A DNA stretch of 64,000 nt from Sulfitobacter sp. (GTDB lineage: Bacteria; Pseudomonadota; Alphaproteobacteria; Rhodobacterales; Rhodobacteraceae), in NCBI GenBank assembly GCA_017854855.1, contig JAFMGZ010000017.1, positions 1 to 64,000 on the forward strand, in the 5' to 3' direction. The translations under genes and the position numbers were made by a program. Every line of letters starts with the position of its first letter. The stretch's first letter is position 1. The notes beneath the pieces are model-generated. The model was not told the origin of the DNA. It saw only the letters and a program-made list of their open reading frames with translations, and did no database searches. Below, piece by piece: positions 9,552 to 18,597 of this stretch.

Positions 9552-10727
9552 CTACCCTGCTCTTTTGCGGATGACAGCCTGCGCTGCCTTTCGTGCCAAA
9601 TGGTCTACTTGTAGCACGTTATCAAGGGTCATTGCGGCATGAACAGGGCCACCGGCATCATTCATATGGGACAAAGTGTCCTCAACCACGTCGGCCATCT
9701 GGGTAAATCCGATCTGTCCGGCGATGAAACCGTCCAGCGCGCTTTCCTTGGCGGCGTTGAAAACCGCGCCCATCATGCCACCGTACTGCATGGTTTCACG
9801 CGCCAGCCGCAAAGCAGGCCAGCGGCGCGCATCGGGGGCGCGGAATTCAAACTGCCCGATGGCCGCCAGATCAAGCCGCTCCACGGGAAGGGGCTGGCGC
9901 TGCGGGTGATGCAGCGCAAAGCCGATGGCATGGCGCATGTCGGGCGGCCCCACATGGGCCATCAGCGCCCCGTCGTTGAAACCGACAAGGGCGTGGATCA
10001 TGGATTGCGGATGCACCAGCACTTCGATCTGATCGGGCGTTACATCAAAAAACTCATGGGTTTCAATGATTTCCATGGCCTTGTTAAACATGGAGGCGGA
10101 ATCGACCGTGATCCGCTGCCCCATGGCCCAATTGGGATGGCTGGAGGCCTGATCAAGCGTGGCATGAGCCAGGTCCTCAATCGGCCAGTCACGAAAAGCC
10201 CCGCCGCTGGCGGTGATGATGATCCGCTCAACGGCTGACATTTCCTCGCCGATGAGGGCCTGGAAAATCGCGGAATGTTCGCTGTCCACGGGCAGGATGC
10301 GGCTGTTGTTCTGCCGGGCGGTTTCCAGCACCAGCTGGCCTGCGCAGACCAGCGATTCCTTGTTGGCCAAGGCCAAGGTGCCGCCCTGCTCCAGCGCGGC
10401 AATGCCCGGCGCTAGCCCTGCGGCGCCCACGATGGCGGACATGGTCCAATCTGCCGGTCGGCTGGCAGCCTCGGTCACTGCGGCGGTGCCTGCCGCTGCC
10501 TGAACATCCGATCCGGCCAGTGCCGCGCGCAGCTCATCCAGCAAATGGTCATGGGCCGTCACAGCCACATCGGCCCTCAGGGCAATCGCATCCTTGGCCA
10601 GTTGTGCAATATTGCTGGCACCGGTCAGGGCCACCACGTCATAGCTGTCGGGCGCACGCGCGATCAGGTCAATCGTGTTCTGCCCGATGGAACCCGTGGC
10701 CCCCAGAATGCTAACCTTGCGCACCAC
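9552..10727 (-). CDS. dxr: 1-deoxy-D-xylulose 5-phosphate reductoisomerase
   Basis: NADPH-dependent first committed enzyme of the MEP isoprenoid pathway, supplying precursors for undecaprenyl-PP and quinones. The 391-residue protein has the N-terminal NADPH motif ILGATGSIGQNTIDLI and ANKESLVCAG. It also has the metal/substrate-binding VDSEHSAIFQ and the flexible-loop region SMFNKAMEIIE. All catalytic segments appear intact. It is separated by 4-5 bp from rseP and cdsA. Confidence 0.96.
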   Translation of the reverse strand: MVRKVSILGATGSIGQNTIDLIARAPDSYDVVALTGASNIAQLAKDAIALRADVAVTAHDHLLDELRAALAGSDVQAAAGTAAVTEAASRPADWTMSAIVGAAGLAPGIAALEQGGTLALANKESLVCAGQLVLETARQNNSRILPVDSEHSAIFQALIGEEMSAVERIIITASGGAFRDWPIEDLAHATLDQASSHPNWAMGQRITVDSASMFNKAMEIIETHEFFDVTPDQIEVLVHPQSMIHALVGFNDGALMAHVGPPDMRHAIGFALHHPQRQPLPVERLDLAAIGQFEFRAPDARRWPALRLARETMQYGGMMGAVFNAAKESALDGFIAGQIGFTQMADVVEDTLSHMNDAGGPVHAAMTLDNVLQVDHLARKAAQAVIRKRAG

Positions 10728-10732
10728 GTTGA

Positions 10733-11518
10733 TCAGCCAAGACCCGGAGGAAAGCCGATGAATTGCCCGATCACCAACAAGAACAGCGCGGCACCCAACA
10801 TGCCGTCAAACCGGTCCATCAGCCCCCCGTGACCGGGAATAAGACTGGAGCTGTCCTTGACCCCCATCTTTCGCTTCATGCCGGATTCCGCGATATCCCC
10901 CATCTGCGAGGCCATGGAAAGCGCAATGGAGACCCCGATCAGCTGCAGGCCGACACCGAAATAAATCGCAAAGATCAAACCAACCAGGCCCGCGCCCAAC
11001 CAGCCAAAGGCCGTGCCCGACCATGTTTTCTTGGGGCTGACCGCTGGCCAGAATTTCGGCCCACCGATCATCCGGCCTGCGAAATACCCGACAATATCCG
11101 TCACAACAACAACCAGCACCAGCCACAGCATCCAGCCAAAGCCCAGATCGTCGCGCACCTGCATCATGCCGTATCCGGCCAAAAGGATCATGCCCGTGAA
11201 GGCAATATAGATAGAGCGGTTCTGCTCAAGGTAGGCGAAACCGATCAGCGCCGGGGCCAGCAAGACGGGCAAGGCAAAGCCAACAGGCAGATAGATCGAC
11301 AAAAAGACGGCCAAGCCGGTGACGACACCCAGTTGCAGCTGCAAATGCCGCACGCCGGGACGCAGCATCCCGACCAATTCCCAAACCATCAGCCCGCAGA
11401 TCAGCGCGACCAGAACGTGAAAGACATGTCCACCCAGCGCAATACCAGCAAGGCCGATGACGACCATTGCGGCACCTGCCCCCATGCGGGCATTCAGATC
11501 ATTCCATTGTTCCGCCAT
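10733..11518 (-). CDS. cdsA: Phosphatidate cytidylyltransferase CdsA
   Basis: Integral membrane enzyme making CDP-diacylglycerol from phosphatidic acid and CTP, the branch point of phospholipid synthesis. The 261-residue protein has about seven hydrophobic helices and the family signature near the C-terminus: KDSSSLIPGHGGLMDRFDG. Another conserved stretch is FAGRMIGGPKFWPAVSPKKT. Family length is about 260-285. It lies 15 bp downstream of uppS. Confidence 0.94.
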   Translation of the reverse strand: MAEQWNDLNARMGAGAAMVVIGLAGIALGGHVFHVLVALICGLMVWELVGMLRPGVRHLQLQLGVVTGLAVFLSIYLPVGFALPVLLAPALIGFAYLEQNRSIYIAFTGMILLAGYGMMQVRDDLGFGWMLWLVLVVVVTDIVGYFAGRMIGGPKFWPAVSPKKTWSGTAFGWLGAGLVGLIFAIYFGVGLQLIGVSIALSMASQMGDIAESGMKRKMGVKDSSSLIPGHGGLMDRFDGMLGAALFLLVIGQFIGFPPGLG

Positions 11519-11533
11519 GTCTTCTTTAACCTT

Positions 11534-12274
11534 CTATGTCTTTACGCCGCCAAAACGCCGGTCCCGACCGCCATATGACGCGCAAAGCGCGCCGAATTCC
11601 GCCCGCGAGAAATCAGGCCAGAGAGTGTCGATGAATTCATATTCCGCGTAGGCCGATTGCCACAGCAGGAAATTGGAAATCCGCGCCTCGCCGCTGGTCC
11701 GAATAACAAGGTCCGGATCGGGTAAAACGTATGTATCCAAATACTTTGGCAGCGTTTCTTCATCCACGCAGTCAGGGTCCAGACGCCCGCTGGCCACATC
11801 TTGCGCCAGCCGATGCGTGGCGCGGGCCACCTCATCGCGGCCGCCATAGTTGATGGCAATGGTCAGATGCACCTTGGTGTTATGCGCGGTTGCATCCTCA
11901 AGTTCGTTCATCAGCTTGATCAGCTTGGCATCCAGACGCACCCTGTCGCCGATAAACCGCACCCGCACGCCCTGGTCACGCAGGTGGCGCATTTCCTTGG
12001 TGATATAGCGGCGAAACAGGCTCATCAGCCCGGCAACTTCTACCTGGGTCCTTTTCCAGTTCTCTGTCGAAAAGGCAAAGATCGTCAGGTATTTGACGCC
12101 GAAATCCGGGCAGGCCTCGACAATTTCGCGCACCCGTTTGGCACCGGCGTGGTGGCCGAACAGACGGGGCCGTCCCCGCTGGGTGGCCCAGCGTCCGTTG
12201 CCATCCATGATGATCGCCACGTGCCGCGGGCAGCCCTCAACGGTATCATCCACTGGCGTGACTTTGGTGTTCAT
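11534..12274 (-). CDS. uppS: Undecaprenyl diphosphate synthase (isoprenyl transferase)
   Basis: Cis-prenyltransferase that elongates farnesyl-PP to the C55 carrier for peptidoglycan and LPS. The start at 12274 (MNTKVTPVDD...) gives 246 aa; the frame continues upstream to 12337 but those residues do not resemble the family. The catalytic segment HVAIIMDGNGRWATQRG with its aspartate, FAFSTENWKR, and the C-terminal LVIRTSGEARISNFLLWQ block are intact. I see no strong Shine-Dalgarno at the chosen ATG, so the exact start is uncertain. Confidence 0.93.
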   Translation of the reverse strand: MNTKVTPVDDTVEGCPRHVAIIMDGNGRWATQRGRPRLFGHHAGAKRVREIVEACPDFGVKYLTIFAFSTENWKRTQVEVAGLMSLFRRYITKEMRHLRDQGVRVRFIGDRVRLDAKLIKLMNELEDATAHNTKVHLTIAINYGGRDEVARATHRLAQDVASGRLDPDCVDEETLPKYLDTYVLPDPDLVIRTSGEARISNFLLWQSAYAEYEFIDTLWPDFSRAEFGALCASYGGRDRRFGGVKT

Positions 12275-12375
12275 GGATTTGTGATGCCGTGGCTGGCGGA
12301 CATGGGGTGTTCTCCATCCGTGGGGTGCGGTGCCCAAAACGACAAGACCCTCTGCAAGAGGGCCTTGAGCACAGG

Positions 12376-12939
12376 TTAAACCTGCATGATTTCCGATTGC
12401 TTGGTCTCAAGCTGCTCATCCACCATGGCGATATATTTGTTGGTCATGTCCTGCACTTCGGATTCCCAGATCTTCTGGTCGTCCTCTGACATGCCGTCGG
12501 CCTTGCCCTTCTTGATCTGGTCCATCCCGTCGCGGCGGATATTGCGGATCGAAACACGCGCGTTTTCGGCGTAGGAACCGGCCACTTTGGTCAACTGCGT
12601 GCGCCGCTCTTCGTTGAGTTCGGGAATGGGCAGCATGATGATGGTGCCGTTCAGCTGCGGGTTGATGCCCAAACCGCTTTCGCGGATGGCTTTTTCGACT
12701 TTGCCGACCAGCGCCTTGTCCCAAACATTGATGGTGACCATGCGTGGCTCTGGCACGTTCACTGTGCCGACCTGATTGATTGGCGTCATAGACCCGTAGG
12801 CATCCACCATCACCGGTTCCAGCATCGAAGCAGAGCCGCGCCCGGTGCGCAGCGAGGCAAATTCAGTCCGTAAAGAGGCAATCGCCCCCTTCATACGGCG
12901 TTCAAGGTCGTCTGTATCCAGCATGAAATCGTCTGACAT
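12376..12939 (-). CDS. frr: Ribosome recycling factor
   Basis: Splits post-termination ribosomes together with EF-G. The start at 12939 ([16 protein letters not shown]) has an AGGAT ribosome site and gives 187 aa, the family length; ten extra residues upstream in frame lack support. The tRNA-mimic domain I helices ([19 protein letters not shown]) and the domain [15 protein letters not shown] block are clear. It lies 112 bp downstream of pyrH, the standard order pyrH-frr-uppS. Confidence 0.96.
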   Translation of the reverse strand: MSDDFMLDTDDLERRMKGAIASLRTEFASLRTGRGSASMLEPVMVDAYGSMTPINQVGTVNVPEPRMVTINVWDKALVGKVEKAIRESGLGINPQLNGTIIMLPIPELNEERRTQLTKVAGSYAENARVSIRNIRRDGMDQIKKGKADGMSEDDQKIWESEVQDMTNKYIAMVDEQLETKQSEIMQV

Positions 12940-13051
12940 GGGTCTATCCTGTGGTCTTGCGCCGAACACGGCGCGATACTTTTTCTTTGTTAAGGGTATA
13001 GAACATCAGGTGTCAAAAACACCAGAACGCTTTGCACGGGTTGCCAAAGGC

Positions 13052-13780
13052 CTAGCCCTGCACCCGCGTATAGGTCCCCTCACCGGCCAATATGCCCTTG
13101 AAACCGCCCGGTTCATCCAGGGAAAAGACGATGATGGGCAGGTTGTTGTCACGGGCCAGCGCGATGGCGGAGGCATCCATCACACCCAGTCGCTTTTGCA
13201 AGACATCGTCGTAGCTGACCGTGTCATAGCGTTTGGCATCGGGGTATTTGACCGGGTCCTTGTCATAGACACCGTCCACCTTTGTGCCCTTAAAGATCGC
13301 CTGGCAGGACATTTCATTGGCCCGCAGGGTCGCAGCCGTATCCGTGGTGAAATAGGGATTGCCGGTGCCTGCCGCAAAGATGCAAACCCGCTTTTTCTCA
13401 AGGTGGCGGACCGCGCGGCGGCGAATATAGGGTTCGGCCACTTCGTTCATGGTGATGGCGGAAATCACCCGCGTGTGGATGCCCAACCCTTCCAGCGCGG
13501 ATTGCATGGCCAATGCGTTCATCACCGTGGCCAGCATGCCCATGTAGTCCGCCGTGGTCCGTTCCATCCCCTGCGCAGACCCTTGAAGGCCGCGAAAGAT
13601 ATTGCCGCCGCCGATCACCATGCAAATCTCTACGCCCATATCATGAACGCTTTGGACTTCGCGGGCAATCCGCTCCACGGTGGGCGGATGCAGGCCAAAG
13701 CCCTGATCCCCCATCAGCGCCTCTCCTGAGATCTTGAGCATCACACGATCAAAGGACTTGGGGGCGGTATCTGGGGACAT
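13052..13780 (-). CDS. pyrH: UMP kinase PyrH
   Basis: Bacterial-type UMP kinase (amino acid kinase fold) making UDP for nucleotide and cell wall sugar synthesis. The start at 13780 ([19 protein letters not shown]) with a GGAAAGG site gives 242 aa; the frame extends 216 nt further, over the miaA 5' end, without family similarity. Motifs: [10 protein letters not shown] (ATP site), [10 protein letters not shown], and [15 protein letters not shown]-like [15 protein letters not shown]. First gene of the long minus-strand operon and divergent from miaA. Confidence 0.96.
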   Translation of the reverse strand: MSPDTAPKSFDRVMLKISGEALMGDQGFGLHPPTVERIAREVQSVHDMGVEICMVIGGGNIFRGLQGSAQGMERTTADYMGMLATVMNALAMQSALEGLGIHTRVISAITMNEVAEPYIRRRAVRHLEKKRVCIFAAGTGNPYFTTDTAATLRANEMSCQAIFKGTKVDGVYDKDPVKYPDAKRYDTVSYDDVLQKRLGVMDASAIALARDNNLPIIVFSLDEPGGFKGILAGEGTYTRVQG

Positions 13781-13875
13781 GGGGGCACCTTTCCGGTACA
13801 GGGTGTTTCGTTTGGGCGCAAAATGTCGCAAATGACGAACAGTTTCAATGAGTCCAATAGAGGGTGAGAAAAGAA

Positions 13876-14760
13876 ATGCACATATCCGCCGCCCTGACCC
13901 AGGCCCTGAACGCGGTGCCCGCGGATCAGCCTGTGCTGATCGCGGGGCCCACGGCATCGGGCAAATCCGCGCTGGCCCTGCAGATTGCGGCCGCACAAGG
14001 CGGGGTGATTGTGAATGCCGATGCCTCGCAGGTCTATGACTGCTGGCGCGTGATCACGGCGCGGCCCTCTGCCGCCGAAGAACGGCAGGCACCCCATGCG
14101 CTTTATGGGCATGTGGGCGCACGCGACCCCTATTCAACGGGCCATTGGCTGCGCGAAGTCACGGCGCTGCTGGCCACGGGGCAACGGCCCATCATCGTGG
14201 GCGGCACGGGGTTGTATTTTGCAGCGTTGACCCAGGGGCTGGCAGAAATACCCGCAACACCGCCCGATATCCGCACCCGGGGGGATGGCATTGCGCTGGC
14301 TGATCTGCTGGCCACGCTTGATCCTGAAACCGCCAGCCGGATCGACATAAACAACCGCGCCCGCGTTCAGCGCGCATGGGAAGTGCAGCAGTCCACCGGG
14401 CGCAGCATGGCGGCATGGCAGGACGATACCGGCCCGCCGGTCCTGCCGTTGTCACAATGTCACCCTATCGCCTTTGACGTGGACAAGAATTGGTTGAACG
14501 CGCGCATCGCGCAGCGGTTCGATCTGATGCTGGAACAGGGTGCGCTGGCCGAAGTTGCCGCGCACCGCGACAGCTATGATCCCGCCCTGCCCGCGCACCG
14601 CGCCATTGGCGTGCCGGAACTGATGGCACATCTGGCCGGAGAGATCACTTTGGCACAGGCCAAAGAGGCCACAATCATCGCGACCCGGCGTTACGCAAAG
14701 CGCCAGCGGACCTGGATCCGCAACAAAATGGCAGATTGGCATAGGGTCAGCCTGAACTGA
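13876..14760 (+). CDS. miaA: tRNA dimethylallyltransferase MiaA
   Basis: Transfers dimethylallyl from DMAPP to A37 of tRNAs reading UNN codons. The ATG at 13876 ([11 protein letters not shown]) is preferred because it follows an AGAGGG stretch; a GTG at 13864 in the same frame would add four residues. The 294-residue protein has the P-loop [14 protein letters not shown], the catalytic aspartate in [23 protein letters not shown], and a C-terminal [14 protein letters not shown] tRNA-binding block. It is a little shorter than the E. coli enzyme, as is common in this group. Confidence 0.95.
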   Translation: MHISAALTQALNAVPADQPVLIAGPTASGKSALALQIAAAQGGVIVNADASQVYDCWRVITARPSAAEERQAPHALYGHVGARDPYSTGHWLREVTALLATGQRPIIVGGTGLYFAALTQGLAEIPATPPDIRTRGDGIALADLLATLDPETASRIDINNRARVQRAWEVQQSTGRSMAAWQDDTGPPVLPLSQCHPIAFDVDKNWLNARIAQRFDLMLEQGALAEVAAHRDSYDPALPAHRAIGVPELMAHLAGEITLAQAKEATIIATRRYAKRQRTWIRNKMADWHRVSLN

Positions 14761-14809
14761 CCCATAAATTATCAACCTTTTTGGCGCTATTTAGCCGTTT
14801 ATCTCAGCC

Positions 14810-14823
14810 ATAATTGCGATTAT
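14810..14823. promoter_or_regulatory. Small inverted repeat before the araC-type gene
   Basis: Perfect 5-bp arms, ATAAT-TGCG-ATTAT, ten bases upstream of the regulator's ATG in an AT-rich leader (14761-14833). It could be an operator for autoregulation or part of the promoter. The arms are short, so chance is possible. Confidence 0.25.
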
Positions 14824-14833
14824 ACGATGATTC

Positions 14834-15628
14834 ATGCTTTCTGGCGTCACTGACATACACATCCGAAGCCTGAACCAGCTTGCCCAGGGGCAGGACTGGC
14901 GATTGCTGCTGGCCCATGATGTGCCACACCATCTGTTGCTTTGGATCACAAGGGGACAGGGGCGCGTATTGCTTGACGGTATGCGTCGGGGCATCGGGGC
15001 GCATAACGTGCTTTTCGTTCCGGCAGGATCGCTCTTTGCGCTTGATCTGGGCAGGCAAAGCATTGGGCAGGCCGTGTTGATCCCTGCCGGAACCCCTCTG
15101 CGCCTGCCGGAAATCCCGCGCCACCTACGGATCCGTGACGTTCACGTGCAATCCGAACTGACCGGCTTGATCGAGGCCGCCATGCGCGAAAGTCAAAGCA
15201 CGCGTGCGTTGCGCGGCGATGCGCTTGAGGCCCATGCCGCCTTGTTGTCGGTTTGGTTGCGCAGGCAGATCATGCAGGACGAACATGTCCCCGAGCGTCG
15301 CAATGCAGCAGGCCGGCTGAGCAAGCGGTTTTGCGATCTGTTGTCCGCGCGGTATGGCAGCGGCGATGTCATGGCAGATTATGCCGCTGCCCTGGACGTC
15401 ACGCCGACCCATCTGACCCGCGCGGTCAAGGCCGCGACAGGCAAGACCGCCTCAGATCTGTTGACAGAACGTGTCGTATACGAGGCCCGCCGATTGCTGG
15501 AGGAGACAAAGGAGCCCGCGCAGAACATTGCCCGTTTCCTGGGGTTCGGGTCTGCCGCCTATTTCACCCGGTTTATCCAGCAACACACCGGCCAAACCCC
15601 CAGCAAACTGCGCGGGCACGCGGGCTGA
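14834..15628 (+). CDS. AraC family transcriptional regulator
   Basis: 264-residue regulator. The N-terminal ~130 residues form a cupin-like sensor (HHLLLWITRGQGRVLLDGMR, HNVLFVPAGSLFALDLG). The C-terminal ~100 residues carry the paired helix-turn-helix of AraC proteins: VMADYAAALDVTPTHLTRAV and, after a linker, PAQNIARFLGFGSAAYFTRF, ending QHTGQTPSKLRG. The effector is unknown. It lies on the same strand as, and about 300 bp upstream of, an ABC transporter operon, which is its most likely target besides itself. No clear Shine-Dalgarno precedes the ATG. Confidence 0.88.
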   Translation: MLSGVTDIHIRSLNQLAQGQDWRLLLAHDVPHHLLLWITRGQGRVLLDGMRRGIGAHNVLFVPAGSLFALDLGRQSIGQAVLIPAGTPLRLPEIPRHLRIRDVHVQSELTGLIEAAMRESQSTRALRGDALEAHAALLSVWLRRQIMQDEHVPERRNAAGRLSKRFCDLLSARYGSGDVMADYAAALDVTPTHLTRAVKAATGKTASDLLTERVVYEARRLLEETKEPAQNIARFLGFGSAAYFTRFIQQHTGQTPSKLRGHAG

Positions 15629-15936
15629 ACACCACCTGAACATGCCGTTTCTTGGCCAAGATGTCGCTTTTGACCTTTTGGAATGTCGCAAAAATGATCT
15701 GTACTGGCGGTGCAAGACATTGACCTTATGCCCGCACTGGTGCCTGATAGCCGTGAGGGACGATTGTGGAGGGGAACAGGATATCGTCAGATATCATGGT
15801 CAACCCTTTGACTACTCAAACCGCATTGGACCTTGATCTGGAACGGACTTTCGTTTGGTTCAGAGCGCTACGCAGGCCGCAGGCCAAATAAGAAACGGTG
15901 GGGAAAACCCTGCCAAGCCACCAACAGGGGCGCTAA
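15629..15936 (+). promoter_or_regulatory. Promoter region of ABC operon with candidate AraC operator
   Basis: 308 bases with no credible gene. It contains two direct copies of ATGTCGC at 15661-15667 and 15683-15689, start to start 22 bp, i.e. about two helical turns, the usual geometry of an AraC-type operator. A TTGACC at 15720-15725 could be a -35 element, but I see no convincing -10 at the right spacing. GATATC occurs twice flanking GTCA near 15780-15797. The substrate-binding protein gene expected at the head of such a transporter operon is not here. Confidence 0.4.
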
Positions 15937-17022
15937 ATGGGAATTTTTATCTTACGCCGGCTCGGTGTGATGTTGCTGACGGCGTTATGCCTGACGTTCA
16001 TCGTATTCTGGCTGACCAATCTTTATCCAAATCTTGAAAAGCTCGCCAAGACCCAAGGCAACTTCCGCATGTCGGACGAGGCCGTTTCCTCGTATCTTGG
16101 GGACCGGGGATATTTGCAGCCCATGCCGGTGAAATTTGGCCAATGGCTGGGCGTGATGCCCGGTTGGGTGACCGAAAAGGACGACGGCAAGGTTTTCGGC
16201 CGTTGTTTCGTTGAAGGGACCCCGGAACAGGAACGCCCGACATTCTGCGGGATCATTCAGGGGGATTGGGGGTTCTCCACTGTCTTCAAGGATGATGTGG
16301 GTGCCACGGTGATGACAAGGCTGGCGCTGACCGGCAAGCTGATGCTTTGCGTGTTGTTGCTGATGGTGCCATCCGCGCTGATCGTGGGCGTTCTGGCGGG
16401 CATGCGCGAGGGGTCCAAGCTGGACCGATCGCTCTCGACCTTTTCGATCGCGACGACGGCGACGCCGGAATATGTGTCCGGTGTGATCTTTATCGCGGTG
16501 CTGGCCTCTTCCAAATTCGGGATTTCGCCGGTGCTGGCCGAATGGGGATGGATTGACAGCAAGACATTGTTCCTGGGCTCTGCGACCTCGGCCATGGCGG
16601 ATGCCAATTTCTGGAACTTCTTTTTGCCAGTCCTGACCATCTCGCTGTATGGGATGGGATATATTGCGCGGATGACACGCGCCTCCATGGCCGAAGTCAT
16701 GACGGCGCAATATATTCGAACCGCGCGCCTCAAGGGTGTCAAATTTTCGGATATCGTTCTGAAACACGCGCTGCGCAACGCGCTGATCGCGCCCTTCACG
16801 GTGATCATGCTGCAAATCCCCTGGCTGTTGAACGGGGTCGTCATTGTCGAGACATTGTTCAACTACAAGGGCTTTGGATGGCTCTTGGTGCAGGCGGCGT
16901 CGAATAATGACATTGAGTTGCTTTTGGCGGTCTCGGTCGTTTCTGTTGTTGTGGTTCTGGTGACCCAGCTGATCTCTGATATCGGCTATGTCTACCTCAA
17001 CCCTCGCATTCGTATCTCTTAA
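15937..17022 (+). CDS. Peptide-type ABC transporter permease (DppB/OppB-like)
   Basis: Inner-membrane permease, 361 aa. It has the N-terminal helix FILRRLGVMLLTALCLTFIVFW characteristic of DppB-type proteins and a long periplasmic segment (roughly residues 30-115, with two cysteines, CFVEG and FCGIIQG). Five further helices follow. The cytoplasmic coupling helix (EAA loop) reads YIRTARLKGVKFSDIVLKHA. Family members are usually 305-340 aa; the extra length is in the periplasmic segment. It is followed 6 bp later by its partner permease. Substrate cannot be deduced; no binding protein is encoded nearby. Confidence 0.85.
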   Translation: MGIFILRRLGVMLLTALCLTFIVFWLTNLYPNLEKLAKTQGNFRMSDEAVSSYLGDRGYLQPMPVKFGQWLGVMPGWVTEKDDGKVFGRCFVEGTPEQERPTFCGIIQGDWGFSTVFKDDVGATVMTRLALTGKLMLCVLLLMVPSALIVGVLAGMREGSKLDRSLSTFSIATTATPEYVSGVIFIAVLASSKFGISPVLAEWGWIDSKTLFLGSATSAMADANFWNFFLPVLTISLYGMGYIARMTRASMAEVMTAQYIRTARLKGVKFSDIVLKHALRNALIAPFTVIMLQIPWLLNGVVIVETLFNYKGFGWLLVQAASNNDIELLLAVSVVSVVVVLVTQLISDIGYVYLNPRIRIS

Positions 17023-17028
17023 GGGAGC

Positions 17029-18501
17029 ATGGACATGGAACCATTGACATGGACGGGCTCTCTCTCAGGGCTGAATTTTATCTTTATCATCGTGGCAGGG
17101 CTTTTGGTGCTGTCAGTCCTGGCCTCCATCCTGGTGTCGCTCGTGCCGTCGTCGGACGCGCGTGCCGTGGGGGCGGATGGCAGTCTGGCCACCGACAAGG
17201 GGGCGGCCGGATTTATCAACATGCTGACCGGCTATCTGTTTTATGCCTTTATCGCCGTTGTCCTGGCCTATCTGGTGGGCGGCGTCATCATGGGGACCTC
17301 TGCGGGTATCTTTGGCGGGATGTCACGGCAATTCCTGCCGGTCTGGATCGCGTTGATCGTAACCTTCGCGCTCTCGATCACTTACAAGCGCAGGCTGGGG
17401 CTGTATGGCAAACTGTTCGACAGCACCGTGGGCATGATCGGCTTTGCCATCGTGATGTTCTGGGTGTTCACGGGCATCATGGGCGGTGTGATGGATCTGT
17501 TGATCACCCATGACAGCCTGAGCCAGGTGTCCGGCATGAAGAACAAGCTGCCCGGCACGCCGCTGAGCGGGGCCGAGGACGGCGACTTTGGCTGGTTTCT
17601 GCTGGGGGGGGACAATCTGGCGCGCGATGTCTTCAGCCGCCTGATCAAAGGATCCTGGGTCGTGGTGCAGATTGCGCCGATGGCCACGCTCTTTGCCTTT
17701 ATGGTGGGTATTACGCTGGGCCTGCCTGCGGGATATTACGGCGGGCGTCTGGACACGGTACTGAGCTTTCTGGCCAACCTGATCCTCGCCTTTCCGGTTA
17801 TCTTGCTGTTCTATCTGCTGGTCACACCCGAGATCGTGCTGACGGGCATACCCAACTATATGGCGGTCTTCCTGTTCATATTCCCGATCATCTTTGTGGC
17901 GATCTTGCTGAACTCGCGCTTCTATACCCAGCCGAGCCTGCGCACCCCGCTGCTGATCGTGGTGCTGGGGGTTCTAGGCTGGCTTTATCTGTCGCTGATC
18001 AGTTCGAACGGGGCGATTGTGGACACTGGCACCTACCGGATCCCCGGGCTGCCTGCGGTGCTGGATGGGTTCGACATTGATGGTGGTATACTGGTGGTCT
18101 TTGTGTCGGTGGTCTTTGTGAACTCGCCCACGGTGTTTCGTATCGTGCGCGGCCTCGCGCTTGACATCAAGACACGCGACTACGTGGCCGCCGCACAGAC
18201 GCGGGGAGAAGGTCCGTGGTACATCATGCTATGGGAGATCCTGCCCAATGCGCGTGGCCCGCTGATCGTCGATTTTTGTCTGCGGATCGGCTATACGACC
18301 ATCCTTTTGGGGACCTTGGGCTTCTTTGGTCTGGGGCTGGAATCCGAGAGCCCGGACTGGGGCAGCACGATCAACGCAGGAAGGCGTTTGCTGTCGCTTT
18401 ATCCCCATGCGGCGATTGCGCCCGCACTTGCGCTGTTGAGCCTGGTGTTGGGGTTGAACCTGCTGGCGGATGGTCTGCGCGAGGAAAGCCTGCGCGATTG
18501 A
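17029..18501 (+). CDS. Peptide-type ABC transporter permease (DppC/OppC-like), extended
   Basis: 490 aa, much longer than the usual 280-300. The C-terminal ~300 residues are a standard DppC-like permease: GGDNLARDVFSRLIKGSWV, six-helix core, coupling loop DYVAAAQTRGEGPWYIMLWE and LGTLGFFGLGLESESPDWGS. The N-terminal ~190 residues add about four hydrophobic helices (e.g. FIFIIVAGLLVLSVLASILV, IGFAIVMFWVFTGIMGG), and a short insert interrupts the core near residues 290-345. Extended forms of this kind are, to my recollection, known from roseobacters. Co-transcribed with the neighbouring permease and ATPase genes. Confidence 0.83.
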   Translation: MDMEPLTWTGSLSGLNFIFIIVAGLLVLSVLASILVSLVPSSDARAVGADGSLATDKGAAGFINMLTGYLFYAFIAVVLAYLVGGVIMGTSAGIFGGMSRQFLPVWIALIVTFALSITYKRRLGLYGKLFDSTVGMIGFAIVMFWVFTGIMGGVMDLLITHDSLSQVSGMKNKLPGTPLSGAEDGDFGWFLLGGDNLARDVFSRLIKGSWVVVQIAPMATLFAFMVGITLGLPAGYYGGRLDTVLSFLANLILAFPVILLFYLLVTPEIVLTGIPNYMAVFLFIFPIIFVAILLNSRFYTQPSLRTPLLIVVLGVLGWLYLSLISSNGAIVDTGTYRIPGLPAVLDGFDIDGGILVVFVSVVFVNSPTVFRIVRGLALDIKTRDYVAAAQTRGEGPWYIMLWEILPNARGPLIVDFCLRIGYTTILLGTLGFFGLGLESESPDWGSTINAGRRLLSLYPHAAIAPALALLSLVLGLNLLADGLREESLRD

Positions 18502-18513
18502 TGGAGAGACGTT

Positions 18514-18566
18514 CGGGGGCCCTGCCCCCGGACCCCCGGAAGTTTATTGGCAAGATGAAGCAGGGG
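18514..18566 (-). repeat. Rhodobacterales-type extragenic repeat
   Basis: GC-rich palindromic block CGGGGGCCCTGCCCCCGG with GACCCCCGGAAG following, then TTTATTGGCAAGATGAAG. On the minus strand this reads ATAAACTTCCGGGGGTCCGG..., the layout I recall for a widespread intergenic repeat in this order. It sits in the 96-bp gap between the permease and ATPase genes, within an apparent operon, so it may form an mRNA hairpin that sets relative expression. Confidence 0.55.
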
Positions 18567-18597
18567 ACCTGCGCCCATCTTGCAACGAGGAGACAAC

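Noticed and set aside
15629-15936. Decayed substrate-binding protein gene
   Set aside because: No frame, even with frameshifts allowed, gives a signal peptide or binding-protein motif; the stretch is only 308 bases and looks like a promoter region.
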